DNA of 64,000 nucleotides from Thuidium tamariscinum (lineage: Eukaryota; Streptophyta; Bryopsida; Hypnales; Thuidiaceae). The notes beneath the pieces were generated by a model, which saw only the letters and a program-made list of their open reading frames with translations, did no database searches and was not told the origin of the DNA. Below are positions 51,764 to 64,000 of this stretch, piece after piece. Made by a program: the position numbers and the translations under genes. Each line of letters starts with the position of its first letter. Within the stretch, counting starts at the first letter, position 1. The stretch lies in NCBI GenBank assembly GCA_947034885.2, contig OZ019759.1:15688501-15752500 (forward strand), given 5' to 3'.

Positions 51764-54220
51764 TCAAACGTCTTCCGTTTCATGTACAAAATAACGTGGA
51801 AAAATGAGTGCAAGTTGGAATGCCCTAGAGTAATGGAGTTTCATTCCCAAAATGAATTTCATGCTTACCATTTGCCAAATTTCAAATGAAAACCAAAACA
51901 TAGAAACTCCTGTCATTTTTTGCAAAAGAAGACGGTCAACGCCTCCATTGTCTTCTATTTCACATTCAAAATAGCAAAACAAAATAGGTCTAAGTTGCAA
52001 TGCTAGAGGATATGAATGTCGTACATCCAAGTGGATTTTCATGCTAAACAAACTACAAATTAGGAATGCAAAAAAGGAAAAGGGAATCCTCCCAGGCATT
52101 TCTAGTCCAAAGCCTCAAACGTCTTCCGTTTCACGTACAAAATAGCGTGGAAAAATGAGTGCAAGTTGGAATGCCCTAGAGTAATGGAGTTTCATTCCCA
52201 AAATGAATTTCATGCTTACCATTTGCCAAATTTCAAATGAAAACCAAAAAATAGAAACTCCGGTCATTTTCTCCAAAAGAAGACGGTCAACGCCTCCATT
52301 GTCTTCTATTTCACATTCAAAATAGCAAAACAAAATAGGTCTAAGTTGCAATGCTATAGGATATGAATGTCGTACATCCAAGTGGATTTTCATGCTAAAC
52401 AAACTACAAATTAGGAATGCAAAAAAGGAAAAGAGAATCCTCCCATGCATTTCTAGTCCAAAGCCTCAAACGTCTTCCGTTTCACGTACAAAATAGCGTG
52501 GAAAAATGAGTGCAAGTTGGAATGCCCTAGAGTAATGGAGTTTCATTCCCAAAATGAATTTCATGCTTACCATTTGCCAAATTTCAAATGAAAACCAAAA
52601 CATAGAAACTCCGGTCATTTTCTGCAAAAGAAGACGGTCAACGCCTCCATTGTCTTCTATTTCACATTCAAAATAGCAAAACAAAATAGGTCTAAGTTGC
52701 AATGCTAGAGGATATGAATGTCGTACATCCAAGTGGATTTTCATGCTAAACCAACTCCAAATTAGGAATGCAAAAAAGGAAAAGGGAATCCTCCCAGGCA
52801 TTTCTAGTCCAAAACCTCAAACGTCTTCCGTTTCACGTACAAAATAGCGTGGAAGAATGAGTGCAAGTTGGAATGCCCTAGAGTAATGGAGTTTCATTCC
52901 CAAAATGAATTTCATGCTTACCATTTGCCAAATTTCAAATGAAAACCAAAAAATAGAAACTCCGGTCATTTTCTCCAAAAGAAGACGGTCAACGCCTCCA
53001 TTGTCTTCTATTTCACATTCAAAATAGCAAAACAAAATAGGTCTAAGTTGCAATGCTAGAGGATATGAATGTCGTACATCCAAGTGGATTTTCATGCTAA
53101 ACAAACTACAAATTAGGAATGCAAAAAAGGAAAAGGGAATCCTCCCAGGCATTTCTAGTCCAAAGCCTCAAACGTCTTCCGTTTCACGTACAAAATAGCG
53201 TGGAAAAATGAGTGCAAGTTGGAATGCCCTAGAGTAATGGAGTTTCATTCCCAAAATGAATTTCATGCTTACCATTTGCCAAATTTCAAATGAAAACCAA
53301 AAAATAGAAACTCCGGTCATTTTTTGCAAAAGAAGACGGTCAATGCCTCCATTGTCTTCTATTTCACATTCAAAATAGCAAAACAAAATAGGTCTAAGTT
53401 GCAATGCTATAGGATATGAATGTCGTACATCCAAGTGGATTTTCATGCTAAACAAACTACAAATTAGGAATTCAAAAAAGGAAAAGGGAATCCTCCCATG
53501 CATTTCTAGTCCAAAGCCTCAAACGTCTTCCGTTTCACGTACAAAATAGCGTGGAAGAATGAGTGCAAGTTGGAATGCCCTAGAGTAATGGAGTTTCATT
53601 CCCAAAATGAATTTCACGCTTACCAATTGCCAAATTTCAAATGAAAACCAAAAAATAGAAACTCCGGTCATTTTTTGCAAAAGAAGACGGTCAACGCCTC
53701 CATTGTCTTCTATTTCACATTCAAAATAGCAAAACAAAATAGGTCTAAGTTGCAATGCTATAGAATGTGAATGTCGTACATCCAAGTGGATTTTCATGCT
53801 AAACAAACTACAAATTAGGAATGCAAAAAAGGAAAAGGGAATCCTCCCATGCATTTCTAGTCCAAAGCCTCAAACGTCTTCCGTTTCACGTACAAAATAG
53901 CGTGGAAAAATGAGTGCAAGTTGGCATGCCCTAGAGTAATGGAGTTTCATTCCCAAAATGAATTTCATGCTTACCATTTGCCAAATTTCAAATGAAAACG
54001 AAAAAATAGAAACTCCTCTCATTTTCTCCAAAAGAAGACGGTCAACGCCTCCATTGTCTTCTATTTCACATTCAAAATAGCAAAACAAAATAGGTCTAAG
54101 TTGCAATGCTATAGAATATGAATGTCGTACATCCAAGTGGATTTTCATGCTAAACAAACTACAAATTAGGAATTCAAAAAAGGAAAAGAGAATCCTCCCA
54201 TGCATTTCTAGTCCAAAGCC
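51764..54220. repeat. Seven-monomer block, copy 2 (26-monomer spacing)
   Basis: Counterpart of 42638-45094. Small differences include CATGTACAAAATAACG at 51781, GGTCAATGCC at about 53340 and TTTCACGCTTACC at 53612, which postdate the duplication or were lost from the other copy. Confidence 0.85.
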
Positions 54221-55319
54221 TCAAACGTCTTCCGTTTCACGTACAAAATAGCGTGGAAAAATGAGTGCACGTTGGAATGCCCTAGAGTAATGGAGTTTCA
54301 TTCCCAAAATGAATTTCATGCTTACCATTTGCCAAATTTCAAATGAAAACCAAAACATAGAAACTCCGGTCATTTTCTGCAAAAGAAGACGGTCAACGCC
54401 TCCATTGTCTTCTATTTCACATTCAAAATAGCAAAACAAAATAGGTCTAAGTTGCAATGCTATAGGATATGAATGTCGTACATCCAAGTGGATTTTCATG
54501 CTAAACAAACTCCAAATTAGGAATGCAAAAAAGGAAAAGGGAATCCTCCCATGCATTTCTAGTCCAAAGCCTCAAACGTCTTCCGTTTCACGTACAAAAT
54601 AGCGTGGAAAAATGAGTGCAAGTTGGAATGCCCTAGAGTAATGGAGTTTCATTCCCAAAATGAATTTCATGCTTACCATTTGCCAAATTTCAAATGAAAA
54701 CCAAAAAATAGAAACTCCGGTCATTTTCTCCAAAAGAAGACGGTCAACGCCTCCATTGTCTTCTATTTCACATTCAAAATAGCAAAACAAAATAGGTCTA
54801 AGTTGCAATGCTATAGGATATGAATGTCGTACATCCAAGTGGATTTTTATGCTAAACAAACTACAAATTAGGAATTCAAAAAAGGAAAAGAGAATCCTCC
54901 CATGCATTTCTAGTCCAAAGCCTCAAACGTCTTCCGTTTCACGTACAAAATAGCGTGGAAAAATGAGTGCACGTTGGAATGCCCTAGAGTAATGGAGTTT
55001 CATTCCCAAAATGAATTTCATGCTTACCATTTGCCAAATTTCAAATGAGAACCAAAACATAGAAACTCCGGTCATTTTCTGCAAAAGAAGACGGTCAACG
55101 CCTCCATTGTCTTCTATTTCACATTCAAAATAGCAAAACAAAATAGGTCTAAGTTGCAATGCTATAGGATATGAATGTCGTACATCCAAGTGGATTTTCA
55201 TGCTAAACAAACTACAAATTAGGAATGCAAAAAAGGAAAAGAGAATCCTCCCATGCATTTCTAGTCCAAAGCCTCAAACGTCTTCCGTTTCATGTACAAA
55301 ATAACGTGGAAAAATGAGT

Positions 55320-58300
55320 GCAAGTTGGAATGCCCTAGAGTAATGGAGTTTCATTCCCAAAATGAATTTCATGCTTACCATTTGCCAAATTTCAAATGAA
55401 AACCAAAACATAGAAACTCCTGTCATTTTTTGCAAAAGAAGACGGTCAACGCCTCCATTGTCTTCTATTTCACATTCAAAATAGCAAAACAAAATAGGTC
55501 TAAGTTGCAATGCTATAGCATATGAATGTCGTACATCCAAGTGGATTTTCATGCTAAACAAACTACAAATTAGGAATGCAAAAAAGGAAAAGGGAATCCT
55601 CCCATGCATTTCTAGTCCAAAGCCTCAAACGTCTTCCGTTTCACGTACAAAATAGCGTGGAAAAATGAGTGCAAGTTGGAATGCCCTAGAGTAATGGAGT
55701 TTCATTCCCAAAATGAATTTCATGCTTACCAATTGCCAAATTTCAAATGAAAACCAAAACATAGAAACTCCGGTCATTTTTTGCAAAAGAAGACGGTCAA
55801 CGCCTCCATTGTCTTCTATTTCACATTCAAAATAGCAAAACTAAATAGGTCTAAGTTGCCATGCTATAGAATATGAATGTCGTACATCCAAGTGGATTTT
55901 CATGCTAATCAAACTACAAATTAGGAATGCGAAAAAGGAAAAGAGAATCCTCCCATGCATTTCTAGTCCAAAGCCTCAAACGTCTTCCGTTTCACGTACA
56001 AAATAGCGTGAAAAATGAGTGCAAGTTGGAATGCCCTAGAGTAATGGAGTTTCATTCCCAAAATGAATTTCATGCTTACCATTTGCCAAATTTCAAATGA
56101 AAACCAAAAAATAGAAACTCCGGTCATTTTCTGCAAAAGAAGACGGTCAACGCCTCCATTGTCTTCTATTTCACATTCAAAATAGCAAAACAAAATAGGT
56201 CTAAGTTGCAATGCTATAGAATGTGAATGTCGTACATCCAAGTGGATTTTCATGCTAAACAAACTACAAATTAGGAATTCCAAAAAGGAAAAGAGAATCC
56301 TCCCATGCATTTCTAGTCCAAAGCCTCAAACGTCTTCCGTTTCACGTACAAAATAGCGTGGAAGAATGAGTGCAAGTTGGAATGCCCTAGAGTAATGGAG
56401 TTTCATTCCCAAAATGAATTTCATGCTTACCATTTGCCAAATTTCAAATGAAAACCAAAAAATAGAAACTCCGGTCATTTTTTGCAAAAGAAGACGGTCA
56501 ACGCCTCCATTGTCTTCTATTTCACATTCAAAATAGCAAAACAAAATAGGTCTAAGTTGCAATGCTATAGGATATGAATGTCGTACATCCAAGTGGATTT
56601 TCATGCTAAACAAACTACAAATTAGGAATGCAAAAAAGGAAAAGGGAATCCTCCCATGCATTTCTAGTCCAAAGCCTCAAACGTCTTCCGTTTCACGTAC
56701 AAAATAGCGTGGAAAAATGAGTGCAAGTTGGAATGCCCTAGAGTAATGGAGTTTCATTCCCAAAATGAATTTCATGCTTACCAATTGCCAAATTTCAAAT
56801 GAAAACCAAAACATAGAAACTCCGGTCATTTTTTGCAAAAGAAGACGGTCAACGCCTCCATTGTCTTCTATTTCACATTCAAAATAGCAAAACAAAATAG
56901 GTCTAAGTTGCAATGCTATAGGATATGAATGTCGTACATCCAAGTGGATTTTTATGCTAAACAAACTACAAATTAGGAATGCAAAAAAGGAAAAGGGAAT
57001 CCTCCCATGCATTTCTAGTCCAAAGCCTCAAACGTCTTCCGTTTCACGTACAAAATAGCGTGGAAAAATGAGTGCAAGTTGGAATGCCCTAGAGTAATGG
57101 AGTTTCATTCCCAAAATGAATTTCATGCTTACCAATTGCCAAATTTCAAATGAAAACCAAAAGATAGAAACTCCGGTCATTTTTTGCAAAAGAAGACGGT
57201 CAACGCCTCCATTGTCTTCTATTTCACATTCAAAATAGCAAAACTAAATAGGTCTAAGTTGCAATGCTATAGAATATGAATGTCGTACATCCAAATGGAT
57301 TTTCATGCTAATCAAACTACAAATTAGGAATGCGAAAAAGGAAAAGAGAATCCTCCCATGCATTTCTAGTCGAAAGCCTCAAACGTCTTCCGTTTCACGT
57401 ACAAAATAGCGTGAAAAATGAGTGCAAGTTGGAATGCCCTAGAGTAATGGAGTTTCATTCCCAAAATGAATTTCATGCTTACCATTTGCCAAATTTCAAA
57501 TGAAAACCAAAACATAGAAACTCCTGTCATTTTTTGCAAAAGAAGACGGTCAACGCCTCCATTGTCTTCTATTTCACATTCAAAATAGCAAAACAAAATA
57601 GGTCTAAGTTGCAATGCTATAGCATATGAATGTCGTACATCCAAGTGGATTTTCATGCTAAACAAACTACAAATTAGGAATGCAAAAAAGGAAAAGGGAA
57701 TCCTCCCATGCATTTCTAGTCCAAAGCCTCAAACGTCTTCCGTTTCACGTACAAAATAGCGTGGAAAAATGAGTGCAAGTTGGAATGCCCTAGAGTAATG
57801 GAGTTTCATTCCCAAAATGAATTTCATGCTTACCAATTGCCAAATTTCAAATGAAAACCAAAACATAGAAACTCCGGTCATTTTTTGCAAAAGAAGACGG
57901 TCAACGCCTCCATTGTCTTCTATTTCACATTCAAAATAGCAAAACTAAATAGGTCTAAGTTGCCATGCTATAGAATATGAATGTCGTACATCCAAGTGGA
58001 TTTTCATGCTAATCAAACTACAAATTAGGAATGCGAAAAAGGAAAAGAGAATCCTCCCATGCATTTCTAGTCCAAAGCCTCAAACGTCTTCCGTTTCACG
58101 TACAAAATAGCGTGAAAAATGAGTGCAAGTTGGAATGCCCTAGAGTAATGGAGTTTCATTCCCAAAATGAATTTCATGCTTACCATTTGCCAAATTTCAA
58201 ATGAAAACCAAAAAATAGAAACTCCGGTCATTTTCTGCAAAAGAAGACGGTCAACGCCTCCATTGTCTTCTATTTCACATTCAAAATAGCAAAACAAAAT

Positions 58301-59530
58301 AGGTCTAAGTTGCAATGCTATAGAATGTGAATGTCGTACATCCAAGTGGATTTTCATGCTAAACAAACTACAAATTAGGAATTCCAAAAAGGAAAAGAGA
58401 ATCCTCCCATGCATTTCTAGTCCAAAGCCTCAAACGTCTTCCGTTTCACGTACAAAATAGCGTGGAAGAATGAGTGCAAGTTGGAATGCCCTAGAGTAAT
58501 GGAGTTTCATTCCCAAAATGAATTTCATGCTTACCATTTGCCAAATTTCAAATGAAAACCAAAAAATAGAAACTCCGGTCATTTTTTGCAAAAGAAGACG
58601 GTCAACGCCTCCATTGTCTTCTATTTCACATTCAAAATAGCAAAACAAAATAGGTCTAAGTTGCAATGCTATAGGATATGAATGTCGTACATCCAAGTGG
58701 ATTTTCATGCTAAACAAACTACAAATTAGGAATGCAAAAAAGGAAAAGGGAATCCTCCCATGCATTTCTAGTCCAAAGCCTCAAACGTCTTCCGTTTCAC
58801 GTACAAAATAGCGTGGAAAAATGAGTGCAAGTTGGAATGCCCTAGAGTAATGGAGTTTCATTCCCAAAATGAATTTCATGCTTACCAATTGCCAAATTTC
58901 AAATGAAAACCAAAACATAGAAACTCCGGTCATTTTTTGCAAAAGAAGACGGTCAACGCCTCCATTGTCTTCTATTTCACATTCAAAATAGCAAAACAAA
59001 ATAGGTCTAAGTTGCAATGCTATAGGATATGAATGTCGTACATCCAAGTGGATTTTTATGCTAAACAAACTACAAATTAGGAATGCAAAAAAGGAAAAGG
59101 GAATCCTCCCATGCATTTCTAGTCCAAAGCCTCAAACGTCTTCCGTTTCACGTACAAAATAGCGTGGAAAAATGAGTGCAAGTTGGAATGCCCTAGAGTA
59201 ATGGAGTTTCATTCCCAAAATGAATTTCATGCTTACCAATTGCCAAATTTCAAATGAAAACCAAAAGATAGAAACTCCGGTCATTTTTTGCAAAAGAAGA
59301 CGGTCAACGCCTCCATTGTCTTCTATTTCACATTCAAAATAGCAAAACTAAATAGGTCTAAGTTGCAATGCTATAGAATATGAATGTCGTACATCCAAAT
59401 GGATTTTCATGCTAATCAAACTACAAATTAGGAATGCGAAAAAGGAAAAGAGAATCCTCCCATGCATTTCTAGTCGAAAGCCTCAAACGTCTTCCGTTTC
59501 ACGTACAAAATAGCGTGAAAAATGAGTGCA
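55320..59530. repeat. Two tandem copies of a 2104-bp six-monomer unit
   Basis: The order of monomers from about 55.33 to 57.42 kb repeats from about 57.43 to 59.53 kb at 2104 bp, which is 6 x 351 minus 2. The two missing bases are a recurring 1-bp deletion (GCGTGAAAAATG for GCGTGGAAAAATG) found at 56010, 57413, 58114 and 59517. Monomers before each deletion carry AAAACTAAATAGG, GCTAATCAAAC and GAATGCGAAAAAGG, seen only here. Deletion spacings of 1403, 701 and 1403 show a smaller duplication nested inside the unit. End points are approximate. Confidence 0.87.
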
Positions 59531-62500
59531 AGTTGGAATGCCCTAGAGTAATGGAGTTTCATTCCCAAAATGAATTTCATGCTTACCATTTGCCAAATTT
59601 CAAATGAAAACCAAAAAATAGAAACTCCGGTCATTTTCTGCAAAAGAAGACGGTCAACGCCTCCATTGTCTTCTATTTCACATTCAAAATAGCAAAACAA
59701 AATAGGTCTCAGTTGCAATGCTATAGGATATGAATGTCGTACATCCAAGTGGATTTTCATGCTAAACAAACTACAAATTAGGAATGCCAAAAAGGAAAAG
59801 AGAATCCTCCCAGGCATTTCTAGTCCAAAGCCTCAAACGTCTTCCGTTTCACGTACAAAATAGCGTGGAAAAATGAGTGCAAGTTGGAATGCCCTAGAGT
59901 AATGGAGTTTCATTCCCAAAATGAATTTCATGCTTACCATTTGCCAAATTTCAAATGAAAACCAAAAAATAGAAACTCCGGTCATTTTTTGCAAAAGAAG
60001 ACGGTCAACGCCTCCATTGTCTTCTATTTCACATTCAAAATAGCAAAACAAAATAGGTCTAAGTTGCAATGCTATAGGATATGAATGTCGTACATCCAAG
60101 TGGATTTTCATGCTAAACAAACTACAAATTAGGAATTCAAAAAAGGAAAAGAGAATCCTCCCATGCATTTCTAGTCCAAAGCCTCAAACGTCTTCCGTTT
60201 CACGTACAAAATAGCGTGGAAAAATGAGTGCAAGTTGGAATGCCCTAGAGTAATGGAGTTTCATTCCCAAAATGAATTTCATGCTTACCATTTGCCAAAT
60301 TTCAAATGAAAACCAAAAAATAGAAACTCCGGTCATTTTCTCCAAAAGAAGACGGTCAACGCCTCCATTGTCTTCTATTTCACATTCAAAATAGCAAAAC
60401 AAAATAGGTCTAAGTTGCAATGCTATAGGATATGAATGTCGTACATCCAAGTGGATTTTCATGCTAAACAAACTACAAATTAGGAATGCAAAAAAGGAAA
60501 AGGGAATCCTCCCATGCATTTCTAGTCCAAAGCCTCAAACGTCTTCCGTTTCACGTACAAAATAGCGTGGAAAAATGAGTGCAAGTTGGAATGCCCTAGA
60601 GTAATGGAGTTTCATTCCCAAAAGGAATTTCATGCTTACCATTTGCCAAATTTCAAATGAAAACCAAAACATAGAAACTCCGGTCATTTTCTGCAAAAGA
60701 AGACGGTCAACGCCTCCATTGTCTTCTATTTCACATTCAAAATAGCAAAACAAAATAGGTCTAAGTTGCAATGCTAGAGGATATGAATGTCGTACATCCA
60801 AGTGGATTTTCATGCTAAACAAACTACAAATTAGGAATGCAAAAAAGGAAAAGAGAATCCTCCCAGGCATTTCTAGTCCAAAGCCTCAAACGTCTTCCGT
60901 TTCACGTACAAAATAGCGTGGAAAAATGAGTGCAAGTTGGAATGCCCTAGAGTAATGGAGTTTCATTCCCAAAATGAATTTCATGCTTACCATTTGCCAA
61001 ATTTCAAATGAAAACCAAAAAATAGAAACTCCGGTCATTTTTTGCAAAAGAAGACGGTCAACGCCTCCATTGTCTTCTATTTCACATTCAAAATAGCAAA
61101 ACAAAATAGGTCTAAGTTGCAATGCTATAGGATATGAATGTCGTACATCCAAGTGGATTTTCATGCTAAACAAACTACAAATTAGGAATGCAAAAAAGGA
61201 AAAGGGAATCCTCCCATGCATTTCTAGTCCAAAGCCTCAAACGTCTTCCGTTTCACGTACAAAATAGCGTGGAAAAATGAGTGCAAGTTGGAATGCCCTA
61301 GAGTAATGGAGTTTCATTCCCAAAATGAATTTCATGCTTACCAATTGCCAAATTTCAAATGAAAACCAAAAAATAGAAACTCCGGTCATTTTTTTGCAAA
61401 AGAAGACGGTCAACGCCTCCATTGTCTTCTATTTCACATTCAAAATAGCAAAACAAAATAGGTCTAAGTTGCAATGCTATAGAATATGAATGTCGTACAT
61501 CCAAGTGGATTTTTATGCTAAACAAACTACAAATTAGGAATGCAAAAAAGGAAAAGGGAATCCTCCCATGCATTTCTAGTCCAAAGCCTCAAACGTCTTC
61601 CGTTTCACGTACAAAATAGCGTGGAAGAATGAGTGCAAGTTGGAATGCCCTAGAGTAATGGAGTTTCATTTGCAAAATGAATTTCATGCTTACCAATTGC
61701 CAAATTTCAAATGAAAACCAAAAAATAGAAACTCCTGTCATTTTCTCCAAAAGAAGACGGTCAACGCCTCCATTGTCTTCTATTTCACATTCAAAATAGC
61801 AAAACAAAATAGGTCTAAGTTGCAATGCTAGAGGATATGAATGTCGTACATCCAAGTGGATTTTCATGCTAAACAAACTACAAATTAGGAATTCCAAAAA
61901 GGAAAAGAGAATCCTCCCATGCATTTCTAGTCCAAAGCCTCAAACGTCTTCCGTTTCACGTACAAAATAGCGTGGAAAAATGAGTGCAAGTTGGAATGCC
62001 CTAGAGTAATGGAGTTTCATTCCCAAAATGAATTTCATGCTTACCATTTGCCAAATTTCAAATGAAAACCAAAACATAGAAACTCCTGTCATTTTTTGCA
62101 AAAGAAGACGGTCAACGCCTCCATTGTCTTCTATTTCACATTCAAAATAGCAAAACAAAATAGGTCTAAGTTGCAATGCTAGAGGATATGAATGTCGTAC
62201 ATCCAAGTGGATTTTCATGCTAAACAAACTACAAATTAGGAATGCAAAAAAGGAAAAGGGAATCCTCCCAGGCATTTCTAGTCCAAAGCCTCAAACGTCT
62301 TCCGTTTCACGTACAAAATAGCGTGGACAAATGAGTGCACGTTGGAATGCCCTAGAGTAATGGAGTTTCATTCCCAAAATGAATTTCATGCTTACCATTT
62401 GCCAAATTTCAAATGAAAACCAAAAAATAGAAACTCCGGTCATTTTCTCCAAAAGAAGACGGTCAACGCCTCCATTGTCTTCTATTTCACATTCAAAATA

Positions 62501-64000
62501 GCAAAACAAAATAGGTCTAAGTTGCAATGCTATAGGATATGAATGTCGTACATCCAAGTGGATTTTCATGCTAAACAAACTACAAATTAGGAATGCAAAA
62601 AAGGAAAAGGGAATCCTCCCATGCATTTCTAGTCCAAAGCCTCAAACGTCTTCCGTTTCACGTACAAAATAGCGTGGAAAAATGAGTGCAAGTTGGAATG
62701 CCCTAGAGTAATGGAGTTTCATTCCCAAAATGAATTTCATGCTTACCATTTGCCAAATTTCAAATGAGAACCAAAACATAGAAACTCCGATCATTTTTTG
62801 CAAAAGAAGACGGTCAACGCCTCCATTGTCTTCTATTTCACATTCAAAATAGCAAAACAAAATAGGTCTAAGTTGCAATGCTATAGGATATGAATGTCGT
62901 ACATCCAAGTGGATTTTCATGCTAAACAAACTACAAATTAGGAATGCAAAAAAGGAAAAGGGAATCCTCCCATGCATTTCTAGTCCAAAGCCTCAAACGT
63001 CTTCCGTTTCACGTACAAAATAGCGTGGAAAAATGAGTGCAAGTTGGAATGCCCTAGAGTAATGGAGTTTCATTCCCAAAATGAATTTCATGCTTACCAA
63101 TTGCCAAATTCCAAATGAAAACCAAAAAATAGAAACTCCGGTCATTTTTTGCAAAAGAAGACGGTCAACGCCTCCATTGTCTTCTATTTCACATTCAAAA
63201 TAGCAAAACAAAATAGGTCTAAGTTGCAATGCTATAGAATATGAATGTCGTACATCCAAGTGGATTTTCATGCTAAACAAACTACAAATTAGGAATTCAA
63301 AAAAGGAAAAGAGAATCCTCCCATGCATTTCTAGTCGAAAGCCTCAAACGTCTTCCGTTTCACGTACAAAATAGCGTGGAAGAATGAGTGCAAGTTGGAA
63401 TGCCCTAGAGTAATGGAGTTTCATTTGCAAAATGAATTTCATGCTTACCAATTGCCAAATTTCAAATGAAAACGAAAAAATAGAAACTCCTGTCATTTTC
63501 TCCAAAAGAAGACGGTCAACGCCTCCATTGTCTTCTATTTCACATTCAAAATAGCAAAACAAAATAGGTCTAAGTTGCAATGCTATAGGATATGAATGTC
63601 GTACATCCAAGTGGATTTTCATGCTAAACAAACTACAAATTAGGAATTCAAAAAAGGAAAAGAGAATCCTCCCATGCATTTCTAGTCCAAAGCCTCAAAC
63701 GTCTTCCGTTTCACGTACAAAATAGCGTGGAAAAATGAGTGCAAGTTGGAATGCCCTAGAGTAATGGAGTTTCATTCCCAAAATGAATTTCATGCTTACC
63801 ATTTGCCAAATTTCAAATGAAAACCAAAAAATAGAAACTCCGGTCATTTTTTGCAAAAGAAGACGGTCAACGCCTCCATTGTCTTCTATTTCACATTCAA
63901 AATAGCAAAACAAAATAGGTCTAAGTTGCAATGCTATAGGATATGAATGTCGTACATCCAAGTGGATTTTCATACTAAACAAACTACAAATTAGGAATTC
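59531..64000. repeat. Satellite array segment 5 (to window end)
   Basis: About thirteen monomers of the right-hand subfamilies, with CTAGAGG, CCCAGGCATT and GTGGAAGAATG markers intermixed, and no gene. One monomer has seven T where others have at most six (61389-61395), the only clear 1-bp insertion found. No multi-monomer order was recognised here. The array is cut off by the window end. Confidence 0.85.

Larger units (their letters stand above)
39830..55320. repeat. Satellite array segment 4 (right-hand subfamilies)
   Basis: About 44 monomers without a gene, carrying markers absent or nearly absent to the left: CTAGAGGATATG, CCCAGGCATTTC, GTGGAAGAATG, AAAACGAAAAAATAG, GTTGGCATGCC, AACTCCAAATTAGG. 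The CACATA form common in the left half is not seen. Internal duplications occur at spacings of 3, 10, 20, 25 and 26 monomers, listed separately where clear. Confidence 0.85.
1..64000. repeat. 351-bp satellite DNA array (about 178 monomers)
   Basis: The whole window is a head-to-tail array of one AT-rich repeat, all copies in one orientation. Recognisable anchors (GTCTTCCGTTTCAC, GGAATGCCCTAGAG, CAAATTTCAAATGA, GTACATCCAAGTGG, CCCATGCATTTCTAG) recur every 351 bases with almost no indels. Two insertions of 798 bp each (element plus duplicated target) are the only large interruptions. Monomers differ from each other at a limited set of positions, for example CACGTA/CACATA, CATTCCC/CATTTGC, TTTTTTGC/TTTCTGC/TTTCTCC, GAATTC/GAATGC and ACATAG/AAATAG. 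The array is cut by both window ends. Length near two nucleosomes, homogeneity and lack of genes fit plant centromeric, subtelomeric or knob satellite; which of these cannot be told from sequence alone. Confidence 0.98.

Noticed and set aside
326..63982. Minus-strand frames of 75-115 codons, starting MHGRI or similar, in nearly every monomer
   Set aside because: They are the same satellite sequence read repeatedly. Variation includes stops, start changes and frameshifts without restraint, there is no recognisable domain, and the array explains their recurrence.
1..64000. CRISPR array
   Set aside because: The repeat is 351 bp, contiguous, with no unique spacers of constant size and no cas genes; structure is that of eukaryotic satellite.
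1..64000. CENP-B box in the monomer
   Set aside because: The core TTCG...CGGG pattern is not present in the monomers; no known centromere protein site could be named.
1..64000. tRNA, rRNA, telomere repeat or promoter signals
   Set aside because: No cloverleaf-type sequence, rRNA segment or TTTAGGG-type tract was seen; short TATA-like words in AT-rich repeats are not evidence of promoters.

Overview
This window is non-coding satellite DNA, and I find no protein-coding or RNA gene in it. From base 1 to base 64000 it is a head-to-tail array of one AT-rich satellite with a 351-bp monomer, about 178 copies all in the same orientation. Two insertions of the same 790-bp GC-rich transposable element interrupt it, at 9036-9825 and 19662-20451. 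The array enters and leaves the window uninterrupted, so it is longer than 64 kb. The AT-rich satellite of about two nucleosome lengths, the layered higher-order duplications and the hAT-like non-autonomous element indicate a eukaryotic, most likely plant, heterochromatic block (centromeric, subtelomeric or knob-like). The sequence does not identify the species or the chromosomal position.

The monomer is an old dimer. A half of about 180 bp starting at GTCTTCCGTTTCAC and a half of about 171 bp starting at GTCTTCTATTTCAC align over most of their length, so an ancestral repeat of about 175 bp duplicated and diverged before the 351-bp unit was amplified.

The element starts CAGGGTTG, ends CAACCCTG and is flanked by a perfect 8-bp target duplication (TGCTAAAC), the hallmark of the hAT superfamily. 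It has no transposase. It contains a 93-bp inverted repeat around a 7-nt centre (a large potential hairpin) and a nine-unit GC-rich minisatellite of 30-31 bp. The two copies share the same TSD and the same insertion point and differ at one base. They lie exactly 28 monomers plus one element apart, so the element inserted once and was copied with the satellite around it.

Layout. 1-8876: heterogeneous older monomers. 8877-12.3 kb: first element with flanking monomers. 12.3-19.5 kb: mosaic of older monomer types. 19503-22.9 kb: copy of the element block. 22982-29650: 19 very uniform monomers, including two tandem copies of an 8-monomer (2808-bp) unit. They sit exactly where the first duplicate has nothing. 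29651-34.2 kb: resumption of the monomer series found at 12.4-16.6 kb. 34.2-39.8 kb: mixed, with a 6-monomer repeat. 39.8-55.3 kb: a different subfamily set with 3-, 10-, 20-, 25- and 26-monomer duplications. 55.3-59.5 kb: two copies of a 2104-bp six-monomer unit tagged by 1-bp deletions. 59.5-64 kb: mixed monomers of the right-hand subfamilies.

The window's value is therefore as a record of satellite evolution: dimerisation, subfamily replacement, nested segmental duplication, and a transposon that serves as a dated marker. Open frames of about 111 codons recur in nearly every monomer because 351 is a multiple of three. I do not regard them as genes.
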